In this document: piece after piece, positions 11,121-22,370 of the stretch
Layout of the letters: each line of letters begins with the position of its first letter
Position numbering within the stretch: the stretch's first letter is position 1
Source: Inia geoffrensis
Lineage: Eukaryota; Chordata; Mammalia; Artiodactyla; Iniidae
DNA length: 64,000 bases
NCBI GenBank assembly: GCA_036417435.1
Contig: CM070913.1
Location: 18,258,680-18,322,679 of the forward strand
Direction of reading: 5' to 3'
The notes under the pieces: generated by a model
The model's input: the letters and a program-made list of their open reading frames with translations, nothing else
The model's database searches: none
Told to the model about the DNA's origin: nothing
Program-made: the position numbers and the translations under genes

Positions 11121-11582
11121 TGTGTTAGTTTTCTAGAGCCGTCATAATGAAGTACTACAAGCTGGGTGACTTAAAATAACAGAAATCTATTATCTCACAA
11201 TTCTGGAGGCTAGAAGTTTAAGGTCAAGGTGTTTGCAGGGTTGGTTCCTTCTCAGGGCTGGGAGGAAAACTCTGTTCCGCGTTCCTCTCCTGGCTTCTTG
11301 TTGTTTGCCGGTCATTTTCCGCGTTCCTAGGCTTGTAGGTGTATCACCTGATCTTTGCATCTTCACATGGCGTGCTTCCTTGTGTGTGTATGTCTCCGTG
11401 TCCAAATTTCCCCTCTTTATGGAGACACGGATCATATTGGATTAAGGGTTACCCTAGTGACTTCATTTTAATTTGATTGACTCTGTAAAAACCTTATTTC
11501 CAAAGACGGCCACGTTTTGAGGTACAGGGGGTTAGGACTTCAACATAGTTTTTGGGGGGTGGGAGACACATTCAACTTATAA
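11121..11582 (-). mobile_element. MLT1-type MaLR solo LTR
   Basis: Starts TGTGTTAGTTTTCTAGAG, continues 'tgggtgacttaaaataacag' and ends near 'gacacattcaacttataa', the complement of a MaLR 5' end. The middle (about 11250-11420) is diverged and longer than in the copies at 2002 and 59288, so it may be another MLT1 subfamily. Confidence 0.85.
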
Positions 11583-12364
11583 TGCCTACCCAATTGAATA
11601 AAGGAAGTCACCGTGAGCTTTGACTCATAGTGTTGACAGAGAAGGTAAGATGCTAAAGAGATTTTTTTAAAAGGTATGAGCCTAGAATTAGACAACAAAA
11701 ATTAATGAGCAAGCTACACTAATATTTAGAACCAGGCTGATATGCCTTCACTCATCGGTAAGAGGTAAGAATGATACAGTCTTTGAGGAAAGCACCTTGG
11801 AGTCGTGGTCTGCATTTTCTGGCAACGCTTTACAGGTAAGGAGTCCTGTGTGGGAATATAGGTTTCATCTGGAGCCAACGCCAACCTATTGGCAGTGAAT
11901 TCCTAGAGTACTGTCTTGTGAAATGTCTGTTACTCCTCCCGAGCTCCTAGGGTAAGACCACTGTGAAGTGATAGTGTAACAACGTGCCGTAGCTGGGAGA
12001 GGTGAGAGAGAGCCCAGTGCTACACATTTGCCACCCCAGTGTAAGAATGGATATGGTTCTCCATATCCATGGTTTGAGTCATAGACCCTTGCCCTGGCCT
12101 CTGGAAAAAACCTGGCAATGGAAATTCAGTTTAATAAATGTTTGTACTCAAGGAACTCTGAGAGACATTGTTACCGTGAAGGCTCTGTTAATGGTTTTTT
12201 TCTAATTGCATTTTCTGAGTTGGATAACAGAAAATGCAATTTTCTGTGACATCCTGTGACAGAGCTTGATCTTGTGACAAAACCACCTTTTTCCATTGAC
12301 AGTGTCCTGTCTTAACCCTCACAGGACGGTCCTTTCCTTGAGTTCATTCTCAGTACCCCATTAC
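11583..12364. other. Unassigned DNA with a small hairpin
   Basis: About 780 bases without a recognised repeat, apart from the perfect inverted repeat at 12204-12241. Confidence 0.45.
12204..12241. repeat. Perfect 14-bp inverted repeat
   Basis: AATTGCATTTTCTG (12204-12217) and its exact reverse complement CAGAAAATGCAATT (12228-12241) are separated by 10 bases. Not part of a family I recognise. Confidence 0.95.
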
Positions 12365-12567
12365 TTTTTTTTTTTGCGGTGCGCGGGCCTCTCACTGTTG
12401 TGGCCTCTCCCGTTGCGGAGCACAGGCTCTGGACGCGCAGGCTCAGTGGCCATGGCTCACAGGCCCAGCCGCTCCGCGGCATGTGAGATCTTCCTGGACC
12501 GGGGCACGAACCCACGTCCCCTGCATAGGCAGGTGGACTCTCAACCGCTGCGCCACCAGGGAAGCCC
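12365..12567 (-). mobile_element. CHR SINE, short form
   Basis: T-run, 'gcggtgcgcgggcctctcac', GC-rich antisense body, end 'gccaccagggaagcccc'. CCCCATTAC (12356-12364) and CCCCATTTC (12566-12574) look like the target duplication. Confidence 0.95.
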
Positions 12568-15452
12568 CCATTTCTTCTTGAACTGGAATCTGAGCCCTGC
12601 TCAGGAGATGCTGGACCTTAAGTTCTGGGGATGGGTCTCTGTGTCCTCCTGCCATTGTCTCTCCGTCTCTCCATGCTGCCTTCTGCCTTTTTCCAAGACT
12701 CCGTCTGCCACCTAGCACTGACTGTCTCAGGTGCCGATTTCTTGTCTGTTGGACTCCCTCATTTTGCCTGCTCCTGAGACCTTCTTGGCTGTCCTGGCTA
12801 GGTCCAGTAGTTCTTTATTTAGCCAAACCTGCCTCAAAATAAACCCTTGTTCTCATACAAGACAGAGAAATTGTTAAGCAAAGAGTTTTCAACTTTCTTC
12901 AGCAAGACTAGATCGCAATCGCCCCAAACCAGTCTCACATTAAGTGCTGTAGCAAGTCTGACCTAATGAAGCTCTTACGGAATAAGGGTAAGTGGTCTGA
13001 GTAGAATTTGTAGAAAGAAAAGTCCAAAGAATTTTGTTAGGAGAGAGAACAGATGAGGCCACAAGGCCATGATAAAGTTTGAAGGCTGTCAGTTGGTAGA
13101 TGGCCGATTAGACAAGCAAGCAATTATTTTGAGACACAGAGTTTATAACAGTCGTTAATCGTATAGAATTTATTAGTTTCCTATCTCAGAGTTTTTGGCA
13201 CTTATACTAGCTCTGGAACTTTTGGTTTATAAGAATGAAAGTTACATTTCTGTTCTGATATTCTGTCCATTGTCTCTCTTTAGCATAGTGAATATTGCAT
13301 ATTTGTTCCTCTCTCTTTCTATGCTGGAAGTAAAATGGGATGGTTTTCTTTTCTACCCTAGTCAGTACTGGCAGCCGTGTGAAGTACTTAAAGTTGTAAA
13401 ATGGTGTATTGTAGCAATGCAAAGTCTTAAGTAGAACTTTTTTTTCCTGGTATCTTAGCCACATTTTAGTGACAGATATTCAAGGATAAAAATTCTCTAT
13501 TTACCCTTAGAGGATTACTGTGTTTATGTCATTAAAAATAAGTATATACATGGATAAATAAAGTGATATCTTCATATATGACCTATATTATTCCTATTGG
13601 ATAACATCCTGGTGATTTTTGAATAGTGGTAGTGAACAGTGATTGAATGTTATCCGCAGAAACTATCCAGGTTATAATCCTACGCATCTGTTTAGGGTAT
13701 GATGCTAAGTGTAAATGTACATACTATTGGGACCGTAGATGGAATATACAAACACAGACTTGGTTTCAGAAAGTTAGATATAATGGAATAAACCTAATGA
13801 GTAGCCATATGAGAAAGTCAGAGATTTTGTGTTTTAAAACAAAGCTTCCCTAAAGGAAAAACCGAACAGATTTTCAGTTTGTCAAGTGCCTGAGTGTATA
13901 AAAGTAGAGCCAAAATAATTGCACAATCTCAAATAAGCATAAATCCAGAAAAAGGACTAATTATTTTCCACTAGGATGGCTTCAAAGTGAGAGTAATTTA
14001 ATTTTTTTTAAAGCTTAGTTTAAACTCAGGGTTTTATCCCTATATTTTGCTTGTTAGCAGTGTTAATAGCAAGTATAATTTAAAATAAAATGAATAATTT
14101 CTTGCATGTGTTCTTTTGGTATTTTGGAGTAAAAAATTTTATGTTATTTTTCTCCCTATAACAACAGCATTGAAGTATGAAAAGCATCATTATTCCCATT
14201 ATAAAAAGAAATATAAACAGAGACTAGACTGTTCTAGGTTGTTTTATAGGTATTTTCATGGGTCTCTGCTCCATTGTCTGGTCTTGGCTTTTTCTGACTG
14301 ACCCAGGTTGGGAAAGCCGTCTGAGGAAAATAAAGAGGGTGAGATTAACAAAACTCCATTAAGAAGCCACAAAACTTAGGCTGAGTAATACTGGCTTCTA
14401 GCAAGCAGACCAAATGCACAGCTGATTGGACATCAGAGCCCTTGTGAGATGAGCAGGTCTGTGCTCTTGAGCCAATGTCCTTATTCAGAGGCAGAGCAAG
14501 AGATCTACTCCCAATTTCTGACTTAAGTCAGTGTTGTCTTTTCTAGCAAGTTTTATTCTTGATATTACTCATTCCTTTCACTCATTCCCTGAGGAGTCAT
14601 GTCAAAATAACATTTCAGGAGTGAGAGATAAGAAACATTAAATTGTCATCAGTTTCAACACCTTGGCTTGAATTACATTCAACCTCAGAACCAAATTAGT
14701 ATATCTCATTATACAGTCACTTATATAGAGTGAGACATGAGGCAAGTACATTTGGGGAAGGAAGAAAACGGAAGGCAAAAGTTGGAAGAAAGGACATTAC
14801 AGAGTCCCTTGGGAAGTTTAGTCATCTTGCTGACATGTCAATTAGAAAGTGCTAAGCAAAATTATCTGAAATCTGATAAGAAAAACAGACATAAAGTTCC
14901 ATGGTTCTGCCTAGAATTTCTAGTTCAGTTTGTGCCTTTCTCAAAAGATATCATTTTCTTCCATCTTTTGGAAGATGAGAAGGAAATAAGAAGTTTATAT
15001 CAGTGGATAAAGTCTAGGACTCCATGTGACAATTTCAAGGAGTATGTTTGGTGGTGATGTTGTAGTTGTAGCTATTTAAATAATTGTTGTTTAATTATAT
15101 CCATGTGTAATTAAATAATAAGCAGAGATTTAGAAGTACAAACACTTAAAAAGTACAAAGTATTAAATACTTTGGTGTTTAATGATTACATGCTTATTGA
15201 AGTATTTGATCAAACTTTAAAAATAATATCACAAAAGGCAACAACATAACCCCAGCAAATGAAATTATTTAAAATTAGTGCATGGACCATTGAAAGAGCA
15301 ATTTAATTTTTTTTTTTTACTGTAGAATTAAAGTATTTCTGAGACATTAGAGCGCCTTCTGGTATTTGACAGATAATTATGTGATTCCAGAAATGTTTTA
15401 GTTATGGAGAAGGCACCTTCCCCTTACATTGATAAATAGAAATGGCGTCTAT

Positions 15453-15486
15453 GGCTTCCAGAATTCCTTGGCTTCCAGAATTCCTT
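15453..15486. repeat. Exact 17-bp tandem duplication
   Basis: GGCTTCCAGAATTCCTT occurs twice head to tail (15453-15469, 15470-15486) without mismatch. Confidence 0.97.
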
Positions 15487-16839
15487 TGCTTAACCTTTTT
15501 TTCTCCTTTTGAAAATTGAACAAACCTGAATAAACAGTAGTTATATAATTTCCTAATGCTTCACTTAAATAGATTTATGAGACATATTTTTATTCCACTG
15601 TACAAACTAGCTGATATGAACATACAGTATAATCGTCGAAGAGAATCTAGAGATCATCTAGTCCAACTCCATCTTTACAGGGAAATGCTTCTCCTAACAT
15701 CTCAATGTTTCTTTTTATGTCAGAGGAACTCAATTAATATAACCCCTGGATTCTCTTTACTCATTCCAGGATCATTTATTTGATTAGTAAATTTGGAAGA
15801 ATAATTGCTGTTTATGCAATTCATTATGTGTTTAACATTTCAGAATTTTGCATTCTTTCATATGGAGAACAAGAAAAACAAAGGGAATAGATGAAACTCA
15901 TAGGCTGTGTTAAGTACAAATAGTGAAGCTACCAACCTATATGGCATGTTTCAACCAGATAAAATAAATGGAACGCATGTGGGTAGAACACAAAGAAGGA
16001 TGAGAGTGCTACGTACAGGAGGAAAGGAATGGAATGACAGAGTAAACACTAAATATTAATAAAGCACACATCATGCCACAGCCAGACTGACAACAATATC
16101 ATCCCCAAATTAGCCACCCATTCGTGACACCAAGCCTGGCCCCAAGTACATGGCGATTGCAAAGTTGGGAGATGAGATGAATAGGAGTGGACAAGGATGC
16201 TAGTTTTTGTCAAATCACTGGGCACTTGTTTGTTTATTTGCTGGAGGATTGACGTGAAAGCCACACCCAGGTGAACCATAGAAAAACATACCTCTCTATA
16301 ATTTAGGGGAGCTAGCTGATGGAACTATATTCACCTGCTTTGCTTAAAAGTACTTAACGTTAACTTATGAAGCTATTGTTAAGTAGATTGTGAAGTTTAA
16401 CTCTCTTTTGAAAGTTTGATTTAAAGCCAGTGGTTTAAGTCTTCTGAACGGCAAATTAAATAAAGCCAGCATAGCTCTGGGCTGTGATTTCTCAAGCTAC
16501 TCTATTTTCTTATCTGAGACAATCATTTGTTAAGCTAATGGGAAATAATTGCCCAAGTACATTAGAAGAGACATAATTTCTTCCAGAATTAATACTTTGT
16601 TCAAGATTAAGTTTTCTTTGGCGAACACAGAATCAAGAACTAAGTTGGGGAAGGGTCAGAAGACGAAACAATTCACTAGAAAAAGTGGATTTTGCAGAAT
16701 AGACCAATACGATGAGGATAACAGTGTGGGTCAATGTAATAATACTTAGCAGCTTCACCAAGCTTTCTTGAAAAAGAATTCTTTGTCTTGGGTTATACTT
16801 CAAGTAGAAACCATTACTCTTTTTGGAAAAGAACTCTCC

Positions 16840-16925
16840 TTTTAAACCCAATAAATATGCAAGGAGAGTAGGTGAGAGCTGGTTTTAAACCCAATAAATA
16901 TGCAAGGAGAGTAGGTGAGAGCTGG
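16840..16925. repeat. Exact 43-bp tandem duplication
   Basis: The 43-bp unit beginning TTTTAAACCCAATAAATATG and ending GGTGAGAGCTGG is present at 16840-16882 and again at 16883-16925 with no difference, which implies a recent event in otherwise single-copy DNA. Confidence 0.97.
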
Positions 16926-17514
16926 AAAAAGAAGATCTTGAGTAATTCAGTTAACAGAGTTGGCATGTGGTATGAAGATTGATATGTGACTCAGTAAATC
17001 AATGTACTCTCCTACTGGGTCATTAAGTACTTAAAATATACTGATTATGTGTCGAATAATATGTTGAATATGCTTAGAATAAAGTCATAAATATGGCTGT
17101 ATTTCCCCATAACTAATGCACAAGATACTCTTTCCACTATTTCTATGTAGACACAAATTATGTCATGGTCGCACAAAAAGAAAATTGGTCCTTATAAGAA
17201 CAGTGTGAGTTTTAAAGCATCTATGAATTTTAGTGAAGCAAAAGAAATGAATGATGTAATATGAGTGGTGAAGGGCCACACAAAGGGGAGTCAGACACTC
17301 AGGTTGCATTTTCCAGTGCTTTCTTTTTAACAGGAAGCCCAGGATCAGTCTTTAACTCATCCCAATCCCAGGAAACTTCTTCCTGCTGTGCACACATACA
17401 TTGTGCTTGCCTGCCCAGCACTTTCAGTTTATGCCCTTCACTATGCCTAGGAGATTCTGAGCACTCACTTTGTTAAAAAAAATCTTGGCCAGCTTTTAGG
17501 AAAAAGATTAAAGG

Positions 17515-17745
17515 CTGCTTTGTCCACGAAGTCTTCCCTGAGTAGCATGGCCAGAAGAATTTCATTTACGTTATCAGGCTACTTACTATATTTCTCCATG
17601 CGTTGAAGATACTTGCTTGTCCACATTTGCTCTTTCTAGTCTGGGAGTTTTCCAGGGTGAGAGGATAACTTACTTATCTCTATATACACTGAAAATTCTT
17701 GGTACTTAAAAGTATCAGTCATTCAATAGATGTCTATTGAGTAAG
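17515..17745 (+). mobile_element. L2 relic, 3' end
   Basis: 'gtccacgaagtcttccctga', 'ctgggagttttccagggtg' and the end 'attcaatagatgtctattga' follow the L2 3' region in sense. Ancient and dead. Confidence 0.7.
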
Positions 17746-17799
17746 GTTCTGCTCTGAGTGATTAGCCTAATTTATGAGAGAATGAGAACTTTGTGAATT

Positions 17800-18175
17800 A
17801 AAAAAAGCTGATACTACTCAGTGCTGGAAAAGACATGGAGGACCAGACACTCTCCTAGGATGTTGGTGATAACTAACTTACTGCATCCTTTTTGGAAAGC
17901 GATTTTGCATTAGTCATCAAAGTTTGTAGCACGTATCCACTTTGATCCAGCAACTCAACTTCTTATACATAAGAAGGTAATACTTATAAGAGCATGCATG
18001 CACATGAGACTGTTTCTTCTTACAGTGTTTATAAACAACAAAACCCAAGTAATCAACAAACAAAAAAGTCAAACAGCTAAAATTCATTAGGAGATATGAA
18101 CAGGACTTTAACTTCCTGTGTATACATTTGTGCAATTTGATTTTTCACAATGAACATGTATTGCTTTTATATAGA
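17800..18175 (+). mobile_element. Ancient L1 relic (L1M-like), ORF2 tail and 3' end
   Basis: 'aggatgttggtgataactaa', 'ctttttggaaagcgattttg' and 'actttgatccagcaactcaa' match the ORF2 C-terminal region of old L1s. It ends with 'atgaacatgtattgctttta' (18150-18169), a typical old L1 3' end. Much more diverged than the other L1s here. Confidence 0.78.
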
Positions 18176-18384
18176 AAAGAGAAAATCTCATTTTCCTCAT
18201 TCAAAGAACTTCTGCTCTTCTTTGGGAAGGATTATTGCTGAGTAGAGACGTATCCACTTCCCATTTTATCTCTTCGTTCTATTTTGACAGAGAGGGCGAG
18301 AATATTCTCAGAATCTGGTTTGACACATTTTCTTTTTCTTAAGTACTGTATTAGCCATTTACATATTTTTCAACAGTTACTCTT

Positions 18385-18740
18385 AATCTTGACATTGTTA
18401 ATGGCTCCTTATTTCCAACAGGATAAAATCTGTACAAAGCCCCTTATGACTGTGTCTTAGTTACCCTTCCCTCTCTGCCTCTATCCCTTCTCTGGAACCT
18501 CTCTACTTCTGAAACTCACCTTCTGTTTCAGGCTTTCATGCTTTTGGCTTTCCACTCCCTTCTAGAATGCTACTGCCTGCATGGGAGCCTCCCACTTTCC
18601 TTCCATGAAGTCTCTGCTCACGTGTCCTTTTCCATGCTCTTCTCTCTATCACGTCTCAGGAAATCATTCATGGTGCTCTTGTGCCCTTCATCTCACTCTA
18701 AGGCCATCACATGTTTTTTCTTTTCTACCTGAAGAATGCC
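18385..18740 (+). mobile_element. L2 relic
   Basis: The sequence of pyrimidine-rich phrases ('cacttactt'-like clusters, 'tttcaggctttcatgctttt', 'tagaatgctactgcctgc', 'gaagtctctgctcacgtgtc') follows L2 3' sequence. Weakly conserved; the 5' edge is uncertain. Confidence 0.55.
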
Positions 18741-19754
18741 CACTGAGGACGGATCTTTATTCATCTTTGTACATGTTTGCTTGAATTTTTATGGATGGAA
18801 ACATGTTATTAGTGGAAATTACATTTCACTTCAGAATCACTATAAGCTGATGGTCATGGGCTATTGTCTTAACAAGGAACATGTTTTGCTCTATCATGAT
18901 TTTAACCATATGGTAACCAAGGCAAAGACTCCTTTCTCCCCTTTAATTACCAGGTTGATTCTTTATATCTGGACCTGTGTCACGCACTTTCCTTTGAAGC
19001 TGATGCTTTCCTCAACCAATGATTTCAAGACATGGTATGAATCCTCTTCTAACTCTTTTCCATGAGGACTTTTTCTGGCCAGTCTCTAGACCATCTCTTC
19101 TTTTATGCTCTCCTGGACCCATTCATTACCACTTGTTTCTCCCCCAGGCAGGTCCTTTAAAATGTCCCAGCCCTCAACCAGCCCCTTAGTATTCAGGACT
19201 GTATTAAAACCTTTACAGAGGCTGAAAAGATGGTGGTACCTCTATCATTATGTCAACTCCAAAATTACTAAATGGTAAAACACAAACTTATGTATATGTC
19301 AAAGTTAAATAAACTTCTCCAAAATTCTCTCATTCTAAAAATTCATCAAAGCTCTACTTATTTTTCTTCCATGCCTTTGCTTTGCTGTGTCCTAACTCAC
19401 ATTTTAGTCTCCCAGGGTGGTGATCTATTGCATTGGTAACCTATTGCAACAAAGGATTTTGTGAGATTTGCTTTAATGTTACATATCCCAATATTTATTT
19501 TCATTACTCTAGGAGCTGAGAGGGTTTATTAATATTCAATGGTCGTTATAGGTATATGTCACTTTGGTTTTGAAAGAGATTTTTAATGATCGTCATTTCG
19601 GCACACAGTTTGCAAAGATACACTGAGGCTAAAACGTTTTGCAAGCGATACACAGTGTGTGGAGCAGCTGGGGTTAGAAATTCTCAAGTATTGGGCTGGT
19701 TTTGTTTCTATCCTCCCATGCTGGCCATGTTCTTTGTTTCTGTTTTCTCAAGGG
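18741..19754. other. Unassigned DNA
   Basis: About 1 kb. The beginning may be a continuation of the L2 relic; no other family recognised. Confidence 0.4.
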
Positions 19755-19884
19755 TAAGGTTGCCAGGTTTAGCAATAAAAAAAAAAATGCAACATTTGAG
19801 ATTTACTTACACTAGGAAATTATTTGTTGTTTACCTGAAATTCAAATTTAACTGAGCATCTTATGTTTTTATCTGGCAACCCTA
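19755..19884. mobile_element. Small DNA-transposon MITE with terminal inverted repeats
   Basis: The left end TAAGGTTGCCAG and the complement of the right end TAGGGTTGCCAG match at 11 of 12 positions. The interior 'acctgaaattcaaatttaac' is typical of an old mammalian MITE of this type, which I do not name. No coding capacity. Confidence 0.7.
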
Positions 19885-19964
19885 TCTAGGGATAAAGAAA
19901 AGAAAAAAAAAACCCTAATGTTTAATGCAAAGTCAACTAATTGCTTTTACTTATTTCACTGAGT

Positions 19965-20110
19965 TGTCTTAACAGCAATCCTGCAGTTTAAAAAACTTTT
20001 AGAAAATACTTTCCTATAAATATAAATTTTTATGGATGAAGACACAAGCTTAGAGAGTTTATACTCTCAGTGCTAAGAATGGGGCCCAGAAATTAAACTC
20101 TAGGGCAGGA
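19965..20110 (-). mobile_element. Probable MIR relic
   Basis: 'atggatgaagacacaagctt', 'agagagtttatactctcag' and 'gcccagaaattaaactctag' resemble the MIR complement. Weak match. Confidence 0.4.
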
Positions 20111-21689
20111 AATAGATGAATAAAAATGTTTGTGATTTTCTTTTTAAAACTCCTAAATTCCTTTGGGTTCCTTTTGTCCATACTATTTGTTTTATTTCCT
20201 CATCTTGAAAGGGGAAGAAAACCCCTGCCCTTTGTGCATGCTTCTGTATCTTAAAACTCTGGGCTTTAAGCAGAAACTCTGGGTGGAAGGTAAAACTCCT
20301 GTACTGAAACAGGGTAGAATTTGCAAAATGGTGGAGTGAGATGAACAGGGTGGCCAGGCAGGAGGTGACTGCAAGGTGTTCTGGGCAAATATGGAGGGTG
20401 CTGAGTCCAGTCACGCGGTGTCTTCATTCATTTTCTCCTTGCCACTGGCTGGTCTTTCCTGATTTTAATAAGTATTCTCCAATCCCCACTGGCCTGAGCA
20501 AACAAAGGCTAAGTCTTGTTAGCCAGAATGGTAAAAGGAAATTATTTCAAGACCTTTTTTTTGGAGTTAATGTTGCGTCTTTTGGTTTTCTTCTTTCCCC
20601 TGCTTTTCCGGTGGTAAAGAATCGTCCCACTCACTCTAGGCGCCGTACTTGCTTCTTGGAATTGCCCAGTGCTCAGGTGATCTCCAAGGACTTCATCTCA
20701 TTCCCCTCTAACGGTTTTATGAAGTGTGTGCGTGTGTGTGTGTGTGCGTGTGTGCGCGCACACGTGCACGCTCGTGTGGTCTGGATATGTGATTTCTGCC
20801 CTTTGGAGACACTGAGGCTAGGCTTAACCTCCACATTTCTCCAGGTCTCTCTCTGTCTTTCTCTCTCCTCTGGTGACTTACACCATGAAAGGAGGGACTT
20901 CCCCCACCAAGAGACAAGCCTCTTCAAGCTTCTGGCCCTACATCATCAGTTTACAGCTCCCACTGTGGTGCTGCCAGCGTTTGGGGTGCTTCCAGGGCGT
21001 AATCGACTCTGTCCCCTGTGGGCTGGTTTTCAGGGCCTGTTCTTCCTCTAAAAATCCTTGTTTGAAGCTTAGGCTGAAACCCGTACCTTTGTCTGTTCCC
21101 AGTCCCATGGAAAACAGTGCCTTCTGGTTTTGCTCCATTTAAAATCAAAGTTAAAACTCTCTTAAGAATTTATCGGTGCAGAAGGGCACTGCCTCTCTTT
21201 TTGAAATATGTATTCTCCTAGCTCTCATCGTGAGGCTCTCAATCCCCAGGTTTTCCTCTCAGTCTCAGAGCTCCTTGAGGATCATCTTACCTTTGGTATA
21301 AAGTACTAGTTTTCCACTTTCCTTTTCTCCTTCAGGGAAGGCATATTCTGGTTTCTGAGGCCTTAAAACATCATTCTCTAAAGGCTCTGCTGTCTGAGAG
21401 TATAGAGTTTGGAAAACAATCATTTTTTTACTTTAGAGGCTATTAAAGTGTAAAGCAGGAGAAGAGAATGTTATGCAAATGATTGATTTCAAGTGTGCAC
21501 CCAATCAATTATGTTTTTTCCTCTCCCACAAAGCATTTTCATTTGAATTGAGTTTCTCAGCTAAACCATCATTCCATGGACAGGCAGTTACAATTAACTC
21601 TTTTCTAATAAAGTGCCTCCAGCTACAGAAGGTATTGTGCATAGTGCCTGAAGCTGTACATTTCACTCACTGTGGTATTGGGAGTAGAA
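20111..21689. other. Unassigned DNA with a chance long open frame
   Basis: About 1.6 kb without a named repeat. A 236-codon plus-strand frame at 20341-21051 runs through the GT microsatellite and has no domain, codon pattern or splice context that would make it a gene. Confidence 0.45.
20724..20778. repeat. Imperfect (GT)n/(GC) microsatellite with palindrome
   Basis: Mostly alternating purine-pyrimidine tract, including the perfect 14-bp palindrome GTGTGCGCGCACAC at 20750-20763. Confidence 0.95.
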
Positions 21690-21800
21690 GAGCCCATTCA
21701 CCAAATGTTTACTCCGCACCCACTGGGCACAATAAGCACTCTACTGGGGAGTCTGAGAAATGGGAAAGCTATGTGAGCTTTTCAAAATGATTTAGGAGTG
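21690..21800 (-). mobile_element. Probable L2 relic, antisense 3' end
   Basis: 'cccattcaccaaatgtttac', 'cacccactgggcacaataag' and 'actggggagtctgagaaa' follow the complement of the L2 3' end. Short and diverged. Confidence 0.5.
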
Positions 21801-22075
21801 ATGTAGAGAATAAAATTTTAAACTTAAAATGAGAACCAGCTAAGTTAGTCCCGGATCTGGAGATGTTTACCATCAGATTAAAGAAATCAACATGCTGTCA
21901 GCCAACACGGGAGACCTCCTTGGGTGGAGCTACACGTGGCCCTGGTACAAGTGGAGAGAAATATTTGGGAACACTCAGATGAAGAGAGTCCTTGGATATA
22001 ACTTGGAGGATATTTTAAAATCACTTTATCAGAATTGAACACTCAGGATGTAGGGAAGAGAACTCCACAGGCCAA
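21801..22075. other. Unassigned DNA
   Basis: No family recognised. The last bases carry the left target duplication of the SINE at 22076. Confidence 0.4.
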
Positions 22076-22370
22076 GGGACTTCCCTGGTGGTGCAGTGGT
22101 TAAGAATCCGCCTGCCAATGCAGGTAGACGCCGGTTCAAGCCCTGGTCCAGGAAGGTCCCACGTGCCGTGGAATAACTAAGCCCATGTGGCACAACTACT
22201 GAGCCTGCACACCTAGAGCCTGTGCTCTGCGACAAGAGAAGCCACCACGATGAGGTGCCCGCGCACTGCAACAAAGAGTAATCTCTGCAGCTAGTGGAAG
22301 CCCGTGTGTGCGCAGCAGCGAAGACCCAGTGTAGCCAAAACTAAATAAATAAATAAATTTATTAAAGAAA
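22076..22370 (+). mobile_element. CHR SINE, long form
   Basis: Head GGGACTTCCCTGGTGGTGCA, B-box-like CCGGTTCAAGCCC near 22130, about two internal units (CACAACTACTGAGCC type), then 'gtagccaaaactaaataaat' and an A/T-rich tail. Target duplication AACTCCACAGGCC (22061-22073) and AACTTCACAGGCC (22371-22383), one mismatch. At 295 bp it is the shortest of the three long-form copies. Confidence 0.95.

Larger units (their letters stand above)
12568..17514. other. Largest stretch without a recognised repeat
   Basis: Almost 5 kb of AT-rich DNA. The phrase 'agatcatctagtccaactcc' near 15650 hints at an old MIR-like relic. Otherwise I see only the two exact tandem duplications listed at 15453 and 16840, and no exon or RNA gene. 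A 106-codon frame at 14737-15057 has no motif I know. Confidence 0.4.

Noticed and set aside
14737..15057. 106-codon plus-strand frame
   Set aside because: No known motif and no strong splice signals at its ends; length is within chance for AT-rich DNA of this size.
20341..21051. 236-codon open frame, the longest outside L1 and SINE DNA apart from repeat-derived ones
   Set aside because: Runs through a GT microsatellite, has low-complexity Cys/Val/Arg stretches, no domain and no splice context; a minus-strand frame overlaps it. Most likely chance.
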